Shown: positions 28,293-37,998 of the stretch, piece by piece
Layout of the letters: each line of letters begins with the position of its first letter
Numbering within the stretch: the first letter of the stretch is position 1
NCBI RefSeq assembly: GCF_003149185.1
Contig: NZ_QGDO01000001.1
Span: 1,488,001-1,552,000, forward strand
DNA length: 64,000 nucleotides
Direction: 5' to 3'
Origin: Sediminitomix flava
GTDB lineage: Bacteria; Bacteroidota; Bacteroidia; Cytophagales; Flammeovirgaceae
Made by a program: the position numbers and the translations under genes
Notes under the pieces: generated by a model
The model's database searches: none
Told to the model about the DNA's origin: nothing
The model's input: the letters and a program-made list of their open reading frames with translations, nothing else

Positions 28293-29570
28293 TTAGGAGT
28301 CATAAAACAGTAATGGTGCCATTCTTAATACTCTACGTACAAATCGAACTATAATTTCCACAAAGATTTCAGTTAAATCTCCTGATAATAGTATTACTAA
28401 AAAAGCCAAAGAGAAATTAACTTCATAATGATATTCTGCGAATAACATTATAGATAAGTATGTTACAATTATCGCTTCAACTAACTGAATAGTTTTTGAT
28501 ATCGCATTGTACCATACTGCCATTCTTTTAAATCTGACAATTATGGTAAAGACACTGACGTTAAAAAAACACAAAAGAACAGCTATTAGTAAACTTAAAT
28601 TCTGAGGCATTGCATCAATGTAAGTATCATTTAACATCATTGAGATGATATTAGCGTGCACCACAACCCCGTACATATCTGGAAAGCCTCTACCTAATAG
28701 ATTTTTATTTAAAGGTGTATAGAATTTATCTTCTGCAAAGAAATAATCCGTATACTCATCTCCCATGTAGCCCATCAACACAATCTTTCCTTTGATAGCC
28801 GCTGTATCAAACTCCTCTAAAAGAACTTGCTTAGGGTCTAATTTAAGATACTTATCAAGATTCCCTTTAAAATAAATCGGTTCAATGATACGTTCTCTTT
28901 TTAAAAGATTCTTGTATTTTTCTTCATCAAACTGCCTAACTACTTCAGCTGCTAAGCTAGGCTCCAATTTCCCTTTATTATCTACGAATACAGGAACTTC
29001 TCTCCAAGTTGTGAAATCTGCATACTCATTTCCAGTATAAACATGCCCTGTTGAGATCACGCTATCATTCGCCAGAAATAATTCATAAGGCATACCAATA
29101 GAATCAGCTGTAACAATATTTTCCTTACGCGTAGGTTCCAAAGGCGTTGAAGCAAATACAAATTTATTTGACTCTGCAACAGCTTGAGCTAGTAAAAAAT
29201 CCCCCATAGGGTCATCTTCTTTAGGTCCAGCAAAAACTGCATCTATTCCAATAACGGCAGGTTCATATTTATTTAAAATATTAATCTGCTCAGCAATAGC
29301 TCTACGTGGAAGGTGCCCAATATTCACAAGAATCACATTTTCTTCAAAAGTTTCTTCTTGAGGATTTCGGATATCTCTGTAATAAATATCAGTTAACTCA
29401 AACTCTTCAAAAACAGATTCAAAAACGTTAAAAATTTCTGTTTGCACTCCTACCAACTGTAATAAATACATGAAAAGGAATACAAAAACAGTTCCTGCAA
29501 AATGTATAGGATGAAAAAATTGTTTTAGTCCTTCTAGTAGCAAATAAGACCTTTTAGTTTTGTCTTCCAT
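28293..29570 (-). CDS. CHASE2 sensor-domain membrane protein without an output domain
   Basis: I start at the ATG at 29570 (425 aa); a TTG seven codons earlier is less likely. One transmembrane helix (about 27-46) precedes a periplasmic CHASE2 domain (about 50-320). Landmarks are 'VILVNIGHLPRRAIAEQI', 'PAVIGIDAVFAG', 'ALAEVVRQF'-type text near 210-220, 'GKIVLMGYMGDEYTDYFF' and 'DMYGVVVHANIISMMLNDTY'. Three transmembrane helices follow (about 325-405). CHASE2 usually feeds a cyclase, kinase or diguanylate cyclase domain, but this chain stops about 20 residues after the last helix. It may signal through a partner, such as the FecR-like protein downstream, or be structural. Confidence 0.85.
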   Translation of the reverse strand: MEDKTKRSYLLLEGLKQFFHPIHFAGTVFVFLFMYLLQLVGVQTEIFNVFESVFEEFELTDIYYRDIRNPQEETFEENVILVNIGHLPRRAIAEQINILNKYEPAVIGIDAVFAGPKEDDPMGDFLLAQAVAESNKFVFASTPLEPTRKENIVTADSIGMPYELFLANDSVISTGHVYTGNEYADFTTWREVPVFVDNKGKLEPSLAAEVVRQFDEEKYKNLLKRERIIEPIYFKGNLDKYLKLDPKQVLLEEFDTAAIKGKIVLMGYMGDEYTDYFFAEDKFYTPLNKNLLGRGFPDMYGVVVHANIISMMLNDTYIDAMPQNLSLLIAVLLCFFNVSVFTIIVRFKRMAVWYNAISKTIQLVEAIIVTYLSIMLFAEYHYEVNFSLAFLVILLSGDLTEIFVEIIVRFVRRVLRMAPLLFYDS

Positions 29571-29726
29571 AAAATTAATTTTGGATATCAATTATTGCGG
29601 CAAAAATACAAATAATCAAATAGAGTTCCTTAAGAAACTCCTTATAATACAATGCATTCTAAAACTAATTCTATTTTATAAACTTGTGTGATATTATAAT
29701 AATCCAATTTAAAATAATGCATAAAA

Positions 29727-29754
29727 AAAGCCTTGACCCGAAGGTCAAGGCTTT
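29727..29754 (-). terminator. Intrinsic terminator of rpoC
   Basis: AAAGCCTTGACC pairs with GGTCAAGGCTTT around CGAA, and on the minus strand a T-run follows. It lies 24 bases beyond the rpoC stop codon. Confidence 0.92.
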
Positions 29755-29777
29755 ATATTAAAAAACCGCATTGATTC

Positions 29778-32700
29778 TTATCTAGAGTAAACGCTTCTGC
29801 GTTTAGTCTCTGCAGGAGATGCACCTCCCATCAATTGTTCATATTCTTCTCTAGAACCTACACGAATATCTTGGAAGGCTCTAGCACCTGCACCTGCTGG
29901 AATTAAGTGTCCAACAATTACATTTTCTTTCAAACCTACCAATTTATCTACTTTACCTCTGATAGATGCTTCACTCAATACCTTAGTAGTTTCCTGGAAG
30001 GAAGCTGCTGAGATAAACGATTTAGTATCCAAAGAAGCTTGTGTAATACCTTGAAGAATTGGTCTCGCTCTAGCAGGCTCTGCATCACGTACTTTAACGA
30101 TTTTCTTATCTCTACGCTTCAACGATGAGTTCTCATCACGAAGTTCTCTTGGAGAGATAATCATACCCGCTTTCATACGATCAGATTCACCCGCATCAGT
30201 AACTACCTTCATATTCAAAATCTTGTCGTTTTCTTCTCTGAATGAGAATTTATCAACAACTTGATTCCCTAAGAATGTAGTATCTCCACTGTCTTGGATG
30301 AATACTTTTTGCATCATCTGACGAACGATAACCTCAATGTGTTTATCATTGATTTTTACCCCTTGTAGACGGTATACATCTTGAATTTCATTTACCAAGT
30401 AAGCTTGTACAGCTGTTGGTCCTTTAATCGCCAAGATATCTGCTGGAGTAATTGCTCCATCTGACAATGGCATTCCCGCTTTCACGAAGTCATTCTCTTG
30501 TACAAGGATGTGTTTAGAAAGTGACACTAGGTATCTCTTCTTAATTCCATCTTTAGACTCTACGAACAACTCTCTGTTACCACGTTTGATACCACCGTAA
30601 GAAACAACACCATCAATTTCTGCTACTACAGCAGGGCTTGAAGGGTTACGTGCTTCAAACAATTCCGTTACTCTTGGAAGACCCCCGGTAATATCTCTTG
30701 ACTTACCTACTGAACGAGGGATTTTCACTAGAATATCACCAGCTGATAGACGTTGACCTTCTTCAACAATCAAGTGAGCTCCTACAGGAATGTTGGCTGA
30801 AGATGTTTCGCCATCATCTTTACGGATAATGATTGTTGGGTTCTTAGTTCTATCTCTTGATTCGATAATGATTTTCTCACGGTAACCTGTTTGCTCATCG
30901 AACTCTTCTTTGTAAGTAATACCGTCTTCGATGTTTTCAAATTCAACTGTACCGTCGAATTGAGCAAGGATTACTGCGTTAAATGGATCCCATTCACAAA
31001 TCGCTGTTCCTTTTTCAACAACATCACCTTCTTCGACTCTCAAGTAAGAACCGTAAGGAATGTGCGTATTGTAAAGTACTTTTCCTGAATCGTCCAAAAT
31101 GTTCAATTCAGCAGTACGTGCCATAACTACTTTTGCAGGATTTCCATCAGCATTCTTAGAAGATACTGCTCTCATCTCTGTAAACTCTACTTTACCACCT
31201 TGTTTAGCGATTGTAGTGTTTTCAGCAGAAATATGGGAAGCCACACCACCGACGTGGAACGTACGAAGTGTAAGCTGTGTACCTGGTTCACCAATAGATT
31301 GTGCAGCAATTACACCTACTGATTCACCTTTCTGTACTTTACGTCCTGTTGCTAGGTTTTGACCGTAACACTTCGAACAAACTCCTTGCTTAGTTTCACA
31401 AGTAAGTACTGAACGAATCTCCATTTTCTCGATTCCAGCTTCTTCGATCTTGTTTGCAATAGCTTCTGAGATAAACTCACCAGCTCCTACAATCAACTCT
31501 CCAGTTACTGGGTTAGAGATATCATGAAGTGAAGTACGTCCAACAATTCTTTCACCTAATGATTCTACGATTTCATCGTTATCTTTAAGTGCTTCTACCT
31601 CAAGACCACGAAGCGTACCACAGTCAGTGTCGTTAATTACAACATCTTGTGCTACATCTACCAAACGACGAGTCAAGTAACCCGCATCGGCAGTTTTCAA
31701 TGCTGTATCGGCAAGACCTTTACGAGCACCGTGAGTAGAGATAAAGTATTCCAATACATCCAAACCTTCTTTAAAGTTTGAAAGAATTGGGTTTTCGATA
31801 ATGTTACCACCAGATCCACCTGCAAGGTTTTTCTGTGGTTTCGCCATCAATCCACGCATACCACCCAACTGGCGAATCTGCTCTCTAGAACCACGAGCAC
31901 CAGAGTGCATCATCATGTAAATAGAGTTAAATCCTTGTTGGTCAGTCTCCATACGCTCCATTAGCGTGTTTGTCAACTGGTTGTTTGTACGCGTCCAGAT
32001 ATCAATTACCTGGTTGTAACGCTCGTTGTCAGTAATAAGACCCATCATGAAGTTGGTAGTTACCGTCTCCACTTCAGCCTTAGCCGCTTCAACTAGAGTT
32101 ACTTTTTCAGCTGGAATCTGAATTTCGTCAAGACCGAAAGACAAACCACCTTTATATGCTGATTGGAATCCTAAGTGCTTAATATCATCAAGGAAGTGAG
32201 CAGTACGTGCCATTCCTACTACTTTAAACACTTTAGAAATTACTTTTTGTAGTGACTTCTTCGACAATAGCTCATCTACATAACCTACCTCTTCAGGAAC
32301 GAATTGGTTAACGATTACACGACCAGCTACTGTGTCTACAATCTTAGTCTCTAACTCGCCTGTTTCATCGTTACGAACTTTTGTTCTTAACTTGATATAA
32401 GCGTGTTTAGAAATTGCACCTTCATTAATACCGATGATTACTTCTTCAGCACTATAGAAAGTCATTCCTTCGCCTGGTACTTTTTCTTCAGGAGTAGTGT
32501 AACGTCCTTTAGTGATGTAGTAAAGACCCAATACCATATCCTGAGATGGTACCGTTACAGGATTACCATTTGCAGGGTTCAAGATATTGTGAGAAGCAAG
32601 CATCAATAAAGAAGCTTCCAAAATAGCCTCATGTCCTAGAGGAACGTGAACCGCCATCTGGTCACCATCGAAATCGGCGTTAAATGCCGTACATACCAAT

Positions 32701-34100
32701 GGGTGAAGTTGGATAGCTTTACCTTCAATCAATTTTGGTTGGAAGGCTTGGATACCCAAACGGTGAAGCGTAGGAGCACGGTTAAGAAGTACAGGGTGTC
32801 CTTTCAATACATTTTCAAGGATATCCCAAACTACAGGATCTTTACGGTCTACAATTTTCTTTGCAGATTTCACCGTCTTAACGATACCTCTTTCAATCAA
32901 CTTACGAATGATGAATGGCTTGAATAGCTCGGCTGCCATATTCTTTGGCAAACCACATTCGTGAAGTTTCAATTGAGGACCTACAACGATTACCGAACGA
33001 CCAGAGTAGTCAACCCTTTTACCCAAAAGGTTTTGACGGAATCGACCTTGCTTACCTTTCAGCATATCTGAAAGTGATTTCAACGGACGGTTACCATCAG
33101 CTCTTACAGCGTTCACTTTACGAGAGTTATCGAATAATGAGTCAACAGCTTCTTGAAGCATACGTTTCTCATTACGAAGGATAACTTCTGGTGCTTTAAT
33201 ATCGATCAATCTCTTCAGACGGTTATTACGGATAATCACACGTCTATAAAGATCATTCAAATCTGAAGTTGCGAAACGTCCACCATCCAATGGTACCAAA
33301 GGACGCAACTCTGGTGGAATTACAGGGACCATACGAATAATCATCCATTCAGGACGGTTTTCGATATTGTCTCTTGTATTTGATTCACGGAATGCCTCAA
33401 CTACTTTCAGACGTTTCAAAGCTTCCGCTTTACGTTGCTGAGAAGTATCATTTGAAGCAGCATCTCTCAATTGGTATGAAAGTTCATCCAATTGGATTCT
33501 TGACAAGAGCATTTCCAAAGCATCTGCCCCCATTTTAGCGATAAACTTATCTGGGTGGTCATTGTCTAATGCTTGGTTTTCTCTTGGTAATTTATCAAGG
33601 ATGTCTAAGTACTCATCCTCAGTAAGGAAGTCCATTTTTTGAACTCCATCTTCCGCCTTGATACCAGGTTGGATAACTACATATCTTTCATAGTAGATAA
33701 TCTGGTCCAATTTCTTGGTCGGAAGTCCCAATAAGTAACCAATCTTGTTCGGTAGAGATCTGAAATACCAGATGTGAGCAACAGGAACTACCAATGAGAT
33801 GTGTCCCATACGCTCTCTACGTACTTTTTTCTCAGTAACTTCTACCCCACAGCGGTCACATACGATACCCTTATAACGGATACGTTTATATTTACCACAG
33901 TGACACTCCCAGTCTTTTACTGGACCAAAGATTCTTTCACAGAACAAACCTCCCATTTCAGGTTTATACGTTCTGTAGTTAATCGTTTCTGGCTGCGTCA
34001 CTTCACCATGAGAACTCTCCAAGATGGACTCAGGAGAAGCCAAACTAATCGTGACTTTAGTAAAGTCCGTGTTAATTTTCTTGTTTTTTCTGAATGCCAT
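29778..34100 (-). CDS. rpoC: DNA-directed RNA polymerase beta' subunit
   Basis: The start is the ATG at 34100 ('MAFRKNKKI', 1440 aa); a TTG two codons earlier is unlikely. This is full-length beta'. The N-terminal zinc site reads '[24 protein letters not shown]', given here by its Cys pairs near residues 70-90. The catalytic [12 protein letters not shown] loop with its three Asp is near 472-483, the trigger-loop region is '[10 protein letters not shown]...[14 protein letters not shown]', and a second zinc cluster is '[13 protein letters not shown]'. It forms the active centre of RNA polymerase with beta. rpoB is not upstream: 331 bases of non-coding DNA and a divergent gene lie there, and the gene has its own promoter and terminator. 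Confidence 0.98.
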   Translation of the reverse strand: MAFRKNKKINTDFTKVTISLASPESILESSHGEVTQPETINYRTYKPEMGGLFCERIFGPVKDWECHCGKYKRIRYKGIVCDRCGVEVTEKKVRRERMGHISLVVPVAHIWYFRSLPNKIGYLLGLPTKKLDQIIYYERYVVIQPGIKAEDGVQKMDFLTEDEYLDILDKLPRENQALDNDHPDKFIAKMGADALEMLLSRIQLDELSYQLRDAASNDTSQQRKAEALKRLKVVEAFRESNTRDNIENRPEWMIIRMVPVIPPELRPLVPLDGGRFATSDLNDLYRRVIIRNNRLKRLIDIKAPEVILRNEKRMLQEAVDSLFDNSRKVNAVRADGNRPLKSLSDMLKGKQGRFRQNLLGKRVDYSGRSVIVVGPQLKLHECGLPKNMAAELFKPFIIRKLIERGIVKTVKSAKKIVDRKDPVVWDILENVLKGHPVLLNRAPTLHRLGIQAFQPKLIEGKAIQLHPLVCTAFNADFDGDQMAVHVPLGHEAILEASLLMLASHNILNPANGNPVTVPSQDMVLGLYYITKGRYTTPEEKVPGEGMTFYSAEEVIIGINEGAISKHAYIKLRTKVRNDETGELETKIVDTVAGRVIVNQFVPEEVGYVDELLSKKSLQKVISKVFKVVGMARTAHFLDDIKHLGFQSAYKGGLSFGLDEIQIPAEKVTLVEAAKAEVETVTTNFMMGLITDNERYNQVIDIWTRTNNQLTNTLMERMETDQQGFNSIYMMMHSGARGSREQIRQLGGMRGLMAKPQKNLAGGSGGNIIENPILSNFKEGLDVLEYFISTHGARKGLADTALKTADAGYLTRRLVDVAQDVVINDTDCGTLRGLEVEALKDNDEIVESLGERIVGRTSLHDISNPVTGELIVGAGEFISEAIANKIEEAGIEKMEIRSVLTCETKQGVCSKCYGQNLATGRKVQKGESVGVIAAQSIGEPGTQLTLRTFHVGGVASHISAENTTIAKQGGKVEFTEMRAVSSKNADGNPAKVVMARTAELNILDDSGKVLYNTHIPYGSYLRVEEGDVVEKGTAICEWDPFNAVILAQFDGTVEFENIEDGITYKEEFDEQTGYREKIIIESRDRTKNPTIIIRKDDGETSSANIPVGAHLIVEEGQRLSAGDILVKIPRSVGKSRDITGGLPRVTELFEARNPSSPAVVAEIDGVVSYGGIKRGNRELFVESKDGIKKRYLVSLSKHILVQENDFVKAGMPLSDGAITPADILAIKGPTAVQAYLVNEIQDVYRLQGVKINDKHIEVIVRQMMQKVFIQDSGDTTFLGNQVVDKFSFREENDKILNMKVVTDAGESDRMKAGMIISPRELRDENSSLKRRDKKIVKVRDAEPARARPILQGITQASLDTKSFISAASFQETTKVLSEASIRGKVDKLVGLKENVIVGHLIPAGAGARAFQDIRVGSREEYEQLMGGASPAETKRRSVYSR

Positions 34101-34127
34101 TTGCAATTTGCGGTTTTTCTAAGCTTG

Positions 34128-34135
34128 CAAATATA
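34128..34135 (-). promoter_or_regulatory. Promoter -7 element directly upstream of rpoC
   Basis: TATATTTG on the minus strand matches TAnnTTTG perfectly and sits 28 bases before the rpoC ATG, giving a leader of about 20 nt. No good -33 TTTG is seen at 19-21 bp. It supports independent transcription of rpoC. Confidence 0.65.
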
Positions 34136-34431
34136 CTGATTAAAAGTATTTTTTCTAATGCTTTGTATATGAATTTTATTTTTAGTAAATAAAAACCACA
34201 TAGCTGCTTTCCAAGTCATTCCTAATACTTCCTTTGCAAGGCTATCAATCTTCCATTTCTGATAAAACAACTTAGGATAAGAACAAAATCCTTAACAGGC
34301 AGATCGTTTCAATCTACAAATGTTAAATATTCTAAAAAAAGAATTATTTTAGTGTAGATTCTCACTTCTCATTTTTCTTGTCTTAGATGCATCTTACCTT
34401 ACACTAGCTAAGACTAGTTTATATTAATAAC
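34136..34431. other. Non-coding gap between divergent rpoC and a barrel gene
   Basis: About 300 bases of AT-rich DNA. Apart from the rpoC promoter at its left end I see no gene, no rpoB remnant and no clear hairpin. Open frames here are short and without codon character. Confidence 0.6.
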
Positions 34432-35139
34432 ATGAAAAGAATTCTTTTTACACTTCTATTTACAGGAGTAATGAGTACCACGTATGCTCAAAATCCTACA
34501 CGAATTATAAGTAATGTCTTAAAAAACACTTCTTTTAAGATTGCTTATGGTACTATATTAGATACACCTGACGACTTCGATTATAAAGGTCGTCAAACCA
34601 GCTTTGCACTTACTTATCAGCCAGAATTTTCATTAGGGGGAGGGCAATTCACTTTCAACCCTGGTATTAGTTATGTACATGACAGTTATTTTTTAGATGA
34701 CTTTACGATCAGAGAGAACCCTACAGATAATAACAAAACCATTATCGTTCCTGTCGGAGACATCTTTGAGGAAGCTACAGATATCAAGAAAAGTAAATTA
34801 GCAGTCAATAGTTTCGATGTCCCACTTGAGTTTCGCTACAGAACTAGTGCAAACCGTAAAGGTTTTGTTATTGGTCTTGGAGGATACTTTGGTTTCATCT
34901 TCGACACACATACTAAAATCAAATACGAAGATGGACAAGGCAGTAATGTAATTGCTAAAGAAAAAAGAAATTATAACATCAATCGATTCCGATATGGTGT
35001 AATGGGTAGAATAGGCTTGAACAATATCAACCTATTTGCGACGTATAATTTGAATGAATTCTTTGAGAACAATGCTCTAGATGGTATTTCTTCAAATACA
35101 AGGCAATTAGCAGTGGGTATTTCCTTTAGAGGAATATAA
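34432..35139 (+). CDS. Putative outer-membrane beta-barrel protein
   Basis: This 235-residue protein has a signal peptide (about 1-20, 'LLFTGVMSTTYAQ') and an alternating-strand body ('FALTYQPEFSLGGGQFTFNP', 'FDVPLEFRYRTSANRKGFVI', 'FRYGVMGRIGLNNINLFATY'). The chain ends 'LAVGISFRGI', close to the usual aromatic end. It resembles small OMP_b-brl/PorT-like barrels, like the gene at 886-1971. It is divergent from rpoC and about 180 bases before lpxD; a separate promoter before lpxD makes an operon unlikely. Function unknown. Confidence 0.72.
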   Translation: MKRILFTLLFTGVMSTTYAQNPTRIISNVLKNTSFKIAYGTILDTPDDFDYKGRQTSFALTYQPEFSLGGGQFTFNPGISYVHDSYFLDDFTIRENPTDNNKTIIVPVGDIFEEATDIKKSKLAVNSFDVPLEFRYRTSANRKGFVIGLGGYFGFIFDTHTKIKYEDGQGSNVIAKEKRNYNINRFRYGVMGRIGLNNINLFATYNLNEFFENNALDGISSNTRQLAVGISFRGI

Positions 35140-35220
35140 TCCTTGATGAAAATAGAAACTATTAATAATTAAGTAAAGGGCTATTCTGAAATACAGTATA
35201 ATCTTTACGAATTTATATCA

Positions 35221-35228
35221 TATCTTTG
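35221..35228 (+). promoter_or_regulatory. Promoter -7 element of lpxD
   Basis: TATCTTTG fits TAnnTTTG, about 94 bases before the lpxD ATG; no clear -33 box is seen. It implies a leader of about 88 nt that starts with the stem-loop at 35238-35283. Confidence 0.55.
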
Positions 35229-35237
35229 CAATATTTT

Positions 35238-35283
35238 GAGTCGGTGAAAATACAGGGATATTATCCTTGAATTTTTCGCTCTC
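35238..35283 (+). promoter_or_regulatory. Stem-loop in the predicted lpxD leader
   Basis: CAGGGAT (35253-35259) pairs with ATCCTTG (35263-35269, one G-U). One A-A mismatch and a further A-U and G-C helix (GTGAAAAT side with TTTTTCGC side) extend the hairpin outward to GAG/CTC. It sits at the very 5' end of the inferred transcript. It has no T-run, so it is not a simple terminator. Confidence 0.4.
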
Positions 35284-35321
35284 AATAAGCTAGAATTAAT
35301 CAATCCATACGGTTCGAAGAA

Positions 35322-36362
35322 ATGGAATTAAGTGTAAATCAAATTGCTCAAATCATAAAGGGTGAAGTTGTTGGGGATGGAGAGAAAAAGATCCACAATA
35401 TTTCAAAGATTCAGGAAGGTACAGAAGGCACTCTTTCATTTTTAGCCAATCCAAAATATGAAGAACACATTTACAGCACTAATGCTTCTGCTGTTCTAGT
35501 AAATAAGGATTTCAAGCCTAAAAAAGAAATAGCCTCAACACTCATTTATGTAGAAGATGCTTATGTAGCCTTCACAGAGTTGTTGACAGAGTATCAAAAA
35601 TTGATTCTAAGCTTAAAAGTAGGAATCGAATCACCTTCTTTCATTGATGATTCTGCTCAAGTAGGAGATCAAATCTACGTAGGTGCTTTTGCTTACATTG
35701 GAAAGAACGTGAAAATCGGTAATAACGTAAAAATATACCCAAATACATTCATTGGAGACAATGTTACGATTGGAGACAATTGTACACTATACGCAGGTGT
35801 GAAAGTCTACAATGACACAATCATTGGAAATCACTGTACGCTTCAAGCAGGAGCAGTTATTGGTTCTGATGGTTTTGGCTTTGCTCCTCAAAAAGATGGC
35901 ACGTACAAAACGATACCTCAAATTGGAAATGTAATCCTAGAAGACAACGTAGATATTGGAGCCAATACAGTAGTCGATTGCGCTACTATGGGATCAACAG
36001 TTGTTAAGCAAGGCGCAAAATTAGATAACCTTATTCAAGTAGCACATAATGTGGTGATTGGCAAAAACACTGTTATTGCTTCTCAGACTGGTGTTTCTGG
36101 TTCAAGTACTATTGGAGACAACTGTATGATAGGAGGACAAGTAGGTGTTGCTGGACATTTATCAGTTGCTAACGGCACTCAAATTGGAGCTCAATCTGGT
36201 CTTGCAAAATCTGTAAAAGAGGAGAACACCAAAATCATGGGAACTCCAGCTATTTCATTTGCTCAGAATTTAAAAGCTTTTGCAGTTACTAGAAACTTGC
36301 CTGAATTGGCAAAAACTGTGAAGCAATTGGAGAAAGAAATTGCAAATCTGAAAAAAGATTAA
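35322..36362 (+). CDS. lpxD: UDP-3-O-(3-hydroxyacyl)glucosamine N-acyltransferase LpxD
   Basis: This 346-residue enzyme adds the second hydroxyacyl chain (N-linked) to UDP-3-O-acyl-glucosamine in lipid A synthesis, in the cytoplasm. The N-terminal uridine-binding domain is about 1-100 ('LSFLANPKYEEHIYST'). A left-handed beta helix of hexapeptide repeats ('IGNNVKIYPNTFIGDNVTIG') covers about 105-310, and a C-terminal helix follows ('ELAKTVKQLEKEIANLKKD'). The catalytic His lies in 'IQVAHNVVIG'. It is first in the cluster lpxD, lpxC-fabZ, lpxA, each separated by 86-153 bp with its own signals. Confidence 0.97.
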   Translation: MELSVNQIAQIIKGEVVGDGEKKIHNISKIQEGTEGTLSFLANPKYEEHIYSTNASAVLVNKDFKPKKEIASTLIYVEDAYVAFTELLTEYQKLILSLKVGIESPSFIDDSAQVGDQIYVGAFAYIGKNVKIGNNVKIYPNTFIGDNVTIGDNCTLYAGVKVYNDTIIGNHCTLQAGAVIGSDGFGFAPQKDGTYKTIPQIGNVILEDNVDIGANTVVDCATMGSTVVKQGAKLDNLIQVAHNVVIGKNTVIASQTGVSGSSTIGDNCMIGGQVGVAGHLSVANGTQIGAQSGLAKSVKEENTKIMGTPAISFAQNLKAFAVTRNLPELAKTVKQLEKEIANLKKD

Positions 36363-36390
36363 GGCTATTTAGCAGATTTAAAGTCAATTA

Positions 36391-36423
36391 TTTGTTAGAT
36401 AGGTCATATTATTTTCATATTTG
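36391..36423 (+). promoter_or_regulatory. Promoter of lpxC-fabZ
   Basis: TTTG (36391-36394), a 21-bp spacer and CATATTTG (36416-36423) match the Bacteroidota pattern with one deviation (C for T at the first -7 base). Confidence 0.65.
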
Positions 36424-36515
36424 CGACTTGAATTTTTATCTCAAAAGTCGTCTGTACCAGATGTGTAACCTTTTTAACAGACTACTAGAATACGTTTTCA
36501 AAATTTAAGCGAAGA

Positions 36516-37913
36516 ATGTATACAAAACAGCATACAATACAAAAGGCCGTAACAGTTTCTGGAGTGGGTATTCACACTGGAGCTACAGCTTCAATGACTT
36601 TTATGCCAGCCGAGCCTGATCACGGTTATAAATTTCAAAGAACAGACCTACCTAATCAACCTATAGTTGAGGCAGATGTTGATAACGTTGTTGATATCTC
36701 TAGAGGTACAACAATCGAACAAGATGGAGCTCGTGTTAACACAGTAGAGCACGTTTTAGCTGCCTTAGTCGGACTAGAAATCGACAACGTTCTAATCCAA
36801 ATTGATGGACCTGAACCTCCAATCATGGACGGTAGCTCTATCATGTTTGTTGAAGCTTTAAAAGAAGCTGGGTTAGAAGAACAACCAGCACTAAGAAAAT
36901 TCTTTGAAGTTCCGAACAGTGTTTTTTATCAAGATAAAGACCGTAAAGTAGAAATCGCGGCACTTCCATTAGATGATTATCGTCTTACTGTAATGGTAGA
37001 CTACAATTCACCTGTACTTGGAAGCCAACATGCTTTACTTTCAAATATTTCTGACTTTGAAACAGAAATTGCTTCTTCTAGAACATTCTGTTTCTTACAC
37101 GAAGTACAAGCGTTAAGAAAACTAGGTTTAATTCAAGGTGGAAACTTCAACAATGCAATTGTCGTAGTTGACCAACTAATTTCTGAGCAAGAATTAGATG
37201 AATTGGCTGATGTATTCGACTTACCAAAAGTAGAAGTTAAAGAAGAAGGTATATTAAACAACGTAGAACTACGTCACAATAACGAACCTGCTCGTCACAA
37301 ACTTCTAGACATGGTTGGAGATTTAGCTCTTGTTGGCCGTCCAATCAAAGCTCAAATTCTTGCGGCTCGTCCTGGTCACGCTGCCAATGTAGAGTTTGCT
37401 CGTAAATTGAAAAAGCTAATGCTTAAGACAGACAAGGATAGTAATGTCCCTGCTTACGATCCTAAGCAAGAGCCAATCATGGACATCAACGAGTTGAATC
37501 AACTTCTTCCTCACGCATATCCATTCTTACTTGTTGACAAAATCACAGAATTGACACCGAACTACGTTATTGGTGTTAAAAATGTAACTGTCAATGAGCC
37601 ATTCTTCCCAGGGCACTTCCCAGGAAATCCTGTAATGCCAGGTGTTCTTCAGATTGAAGCTATGGCACAAACTGGTGGTATTCTTGTGTTGAAAAACATG
37701 GAAGAGCCTAAGAATTATTGGACATACTTCGTAGCAGTTGATGACTGTAAATTCAGAAAAATGGTAGTTCCAGGAGACACTTTAGTTCTCAAATGTGAAC
37801 TGATCATGCCTATTCGAAGAGGTATTGCCAAGATGAAAGGGCAAGCTTATGTTGCTGGACAACTTGTTTGCGAAGCAACAATGACAGCCTCTTTGGTCAA
37901 AAAAGATCAATAA
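36516..37913 (+). CDS. Bifunctional LpxC deacetylase / FabZ dehydratase
   Basis: This 465-residue fusion has two cytoplasmic activities. Residues of about 1-305 are LpxC, the zinc deacetylase that commits to lipid A synthesis; zinc ligands are His79 (TVEHVLAAL), His261 and Asp265 (HKLLD), with catalytic-region His288 (PGHAANVEF). Residues of about 320-465 are FabZ, the 3-hydroxyacyl-ACP dehydratase, with 'LPHAYPFLLVDKI' and FFPGHFPGNPVMPGV carrying the active His. The fusion is common in Bacteroidota and ties lipid A output to fatty acid supply, since both act on 3-hydroxyacyl-ACP. No odd residues were seen. Confidence 0.97.
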   Translation: MYTKQHTIQKAVTVSGVGIHTGATASMTFMPAEPDHGYKFQRTDLPNQPIVEADVDNVVDISRGTTIEQDGARVNTVEHVLAALVGLEIDNVLIQIDGPEPPIMDGSSIMFVEALKEAGLEEQPALRKFFEVPNSVFYQDKDRKVEIAALPLDDYRLTVMVDYNSPVLGSQHALLSNISDFETEIASSRTFCFLHEVQALRKLGLIQGGNFNNAIVVVDQLISEQELDELADVFDLPKVEVKEEGILNNVELRHNNEPARHKLLDMVGDLALVGRPIKAQILAARPGHAANVEFARKLKKLMLKTDKDSNVPAYDPKQEPIMDINELNQLLPHAYPFLLVDKITELTPNYVIGVKNVTVNEPFFPGHFPGNPVMPGVLQIEAMAQTGGILVLKNMEEPKNYWTYFVAVDDCKFRKMVVPGDTLVLKCELIMPIRRGIAKMKGQAYVAGQLVCEATMTASLVKKDQ

Positions 37914-37921
37914 TGTGTTAT

Positions 37922-37955
37922 AAAGAAAGGAATCTCATAAGAGGTTCCTTTCTTT
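37922..37955 (+). terminator. Hairpin after lpxC-fabZ
   Basis: AAAGAAAGGAATCTC pairs with GAGGTTCCTTTCTTT (one wobble) around ATAA. The following tail is only moderately T-rich, so termination may be partial, leaving some read-through to lpxA. Confidence 0.65.
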
Positions 37956-37998
37956 AGCTCTAAAAATATTTGTTTTCAAACAAGACTGACAAAAACGA

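Noticed and set aside
34101..34106. A longer rpoC start at TTG (two extra codons)
   Set aside because: The ATG at 34100 gives the usual beta' N-terminus MAFRKN and is the more likely start.
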